Shown here in pieces: positions 62,897-64,000 of a stretch of 64,000 nt of DNA. The DNA lies in the NCBI RefSeq assembly GCF_000172155.1, contig NZ_ABIZ01000001.1, positions 1,488,001-1,552,000 of the forward strand, read 5' to 3'. The notes beneath the pieces were generated by a model. That model did no database searches. It was not told the origin of the DNA and saw only the letters and a list, made by a program, of their open reading frames with translations. The position numbers were made by a program, and so were the translations under genes. Position 1 is the stretch's first letter, and every line of letters starts with the position of its first letter. This DNA is from Verrucomicrobium spinosum DSM 4136 = JCM 18804 (GTDB taxonomy: Bacteria; Verrucomicrobiota; Verrucomicrobiia; Verrucomicrobiales; Verrucomicrobiaceae).

Positions 62897-63194
62897 ATTG
62901 AAGGTTGAGATTGAGCAGACGGTGGCCAAACACAGATGACTCTCTCAGATCGAGAACAATCACGATGAAGACGTTCTTGTCGTTGGTGTTGACGAGAACG
63001 TGCTGAAAGCGCCCTGTTGCGTCGGTCCAGGCATGGCTGACACTGCCCACAGAGCAATCATGCCCAGCAAAGTGAGCGGTAGGAATGGCATCGAAGTAGT
63101 CCCAAAACGGAACAGGCGGTTCAGCGTCCAGCGCGACCCGCTGCATCGAGCCCGCGAAAGTCGCGCGAAACTCAGATTCGGTGAGATGCTTCAT
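62877..63194 (-). CDS. Hypothetical protein
   Basis: 105 residues, MKHLTESEFRATF at the N-terminus, then GHDCSVGSVSHAWTDATGRF, VLVNTNDKNVFIVIVLDL and GHRLLNLNLQYGL, which suggest a compact alpha/beta protein with a buried beta sheet. It contains no membrane segment or signal. Its ATG overlaps the stop of the next upstream gene by 4 bp (63191-63194), so the two are translated together. Function unknown. Confidence 0.65.
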   Translation of the reverse strand: MKHLTESEFRATFAGSMQRVALDAEPPVPFWDYFDAIPTAHFAGHDCSVGSVSHAWTDATGRFQHVLVNTNDKNVFIVIVLDLRESSVFGHRLLNLNLQYGLEGT

Positions 63195-63577
63195 TCAAGG
63201 GGCGAGGCCTGAAGCTGTTGGTAGCTCCGATGCCAGCGTTCGAGGAAAGCCCATTCCTTTTCCGCGTGGGTGTCCTTGTAGAGACGGTTGGACCAGCGAG
63301 GTTGGGCGTATTGAATGAACCGAAAGCCATCATCCGTTAAGTCGGAGTTGCGGAGGGAAGTGGCGGTGGTGATCTCGGAGAGCGTCTCGGCGATGGTGCG
63401 GACGGTAAAGCCGTGGCGTTGAATGAAGTCGAGGAACTGGAAGAAGCGGCGATAAATGATCTCATCCGGGATGTGTCGGAAACCTGCGTGGGTGTGATTC
63501 TGCACGGCTTCCAAGTCCCATGCGATACTGCACACGGTAAAGTCCTTCCCGGGGCTGGGTGGCAGTTTCTTTTTCAT
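63191..63577 (-). CDS. Hypothetical protein
   Basis: 128 residues from the ATG at 63577 (MKKKLPPSPG); an in-frame start at 63592 is possible. The sequence is mostly helical with many aromatic residues (YRRFFQFLDFIQRHGFTVRT, EKEWAFLERWHRSYQQLQ). No known domain is recognised. First gene of the small operon with the two genes below it. Confidence 0.65.
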   Translation of the reverse strand: MKKKLPPSPGKDFTVCSIAWDLEAVQNHTHAGFRHIPDEIIYRRFFQFLDFIQRHGFTVRTIAETLSEITTATSLRNSDLTDDGFRFIQYAQPRWSNRLYKDTHAEKEWAFLERWHRSYQQLQASPLE

Positions 63578-63625
63578 GGGTGGACTGAACATCGCGAGGC
63601 AACGGTTCTCAGCAGCGCGCTGTTC

Positions 63626-64000
63626 CTACGCCTTCGGCTTCGCTTCATTGACAATCTTCTGAAACTCCGCAACGAACTTCTGAATGGAGTCGTTGTTCTT
63701 CGGGTTCGGCGTGGTGATGCGGGCCTTGATCGCGTAGTCCGATCGAATGGTGGCGTAGATCATCGACATGAGGAACCCCTGATCAGACCGGGCCGTGAAA
63801 GCCGCCTTAGACCACCCCGGTGTTGCTGAGTCATCGGCACTCTTGAACACCTTCACGTTCGAGTAGCCTCCGGATGCTTCCAGTTGTTTCACCGTCGCCA
63901 GCGTCTCATCAATGAGCATGGCCGCGGAAGTAATCTTCTTGGGGTCGATACGGCGAATGAAGACAGTAATCTCGATCTCGTTGGCGTGATACGGAATGGC
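63626..64000 (-). CDS. Hypothetical protein, cut by the right window edge
   Basis: The frame stays open from the stop at 63626 to base 64000, 124 codons, so the gene starts outside the window. An internal ATG at 63919 is not the start: residues before it (YHANEIEITVFIRRIDPKKI) read as continuous protein. The rest resembles a small alpha/beta protein (KVFKSADDSATPGWSKAAFT, MSMIYATIRSDYAIKARITT). No family is recognised. It lies 48 bp from the hypothetical operon and may belong to it. Confidence 0.7.
   Translation of the reverse strand, partial: AIPYHANEIEITVFIRRIDPKKITSAAMLIDETLATVKQLEASGGYSNVKVFKSADDSATPGWSKAAFTARSDQGFLMSMIYATIRSDYAIKARITTPNPKNNDSIQKFVAEFQKIVNEAKPKA

Overview
The window is high-GC bacterial DNA that most likely comes from a member of the Verrucomicrobia (Verrucomicrobium/Chthoniobacter-like). 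The strongest evidence is two complete copies of the four-gene 'Verru_Chthon cassette' (proteins A, B, C, D), each behind a PEP-CTERM surface protein. I know this arrangement only from that phylum. No rRNA, tRNA or CRISPR array was found.

Layout. (1) 1-21221, minus strand: a surface-polysaccharide locus. It has eight soluble glycosyltransferases, one of them cut by the left edge, plus a Wzy/WaaL-like membrane polymerase or ligase, three methyltransferase-like proteins, and a Wzm/Wzt-type ABC exporter whose ATPase carries an extra C-terminal domain. An ArnT-like membrane glycosyltransferase, a DUF218 protein, a NodU-type carbamoyltransferase and an OafA-type acyltransferase follow. Sugars are probably assembled on a lipid carrier, exported and then decorated. 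(2) 21.3-31.2 kb: housekeeping genes (superoxide dismutase, an ArsP-like permease with a His-rich partner, a CNNM/CorC-type protein) among dispersed palindromic repeats. Here lie a frameshifted IS4-family element and a degraded group II intron. (3) 31.9-54.3 kb, plus strand: two tandem passenger-plus-cassette units. Each has a PEP-CTERM beta-repeat protein followed by a very large GspK-like protein (A) and three pseudopilin-like proteins (B, C, D). Genes within a cassette overlap or nearly touch, so they look co-translated. (4) 54.3-64 kb: an IS1634-family element, an L,D-transpeptidase, a repeat-dense intergenic stretch, a small exported protein, a tandem array of 13 units of about 150 bp, and small hypothetical genes up to the right edge.

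Two things stand out. First, the paired cassettes look like the GspH-I-J-K minor-pseudopilin (tip) set of type II secretion, reduced to a cargo-linked unit. I propose that each cassette builds a tip dedicated to its neighbouring surface protein. Second, all three mobile elements sit in palindromes of one dispersed repeat family. Comparing interrupted with intact copies fixes their ends to the base: IS4 22048-23394, intron 28679-30566, IS1634 54489-56570. Heptanucleotide tandem repeats with different units recur in the spacers and once inside a coding region.
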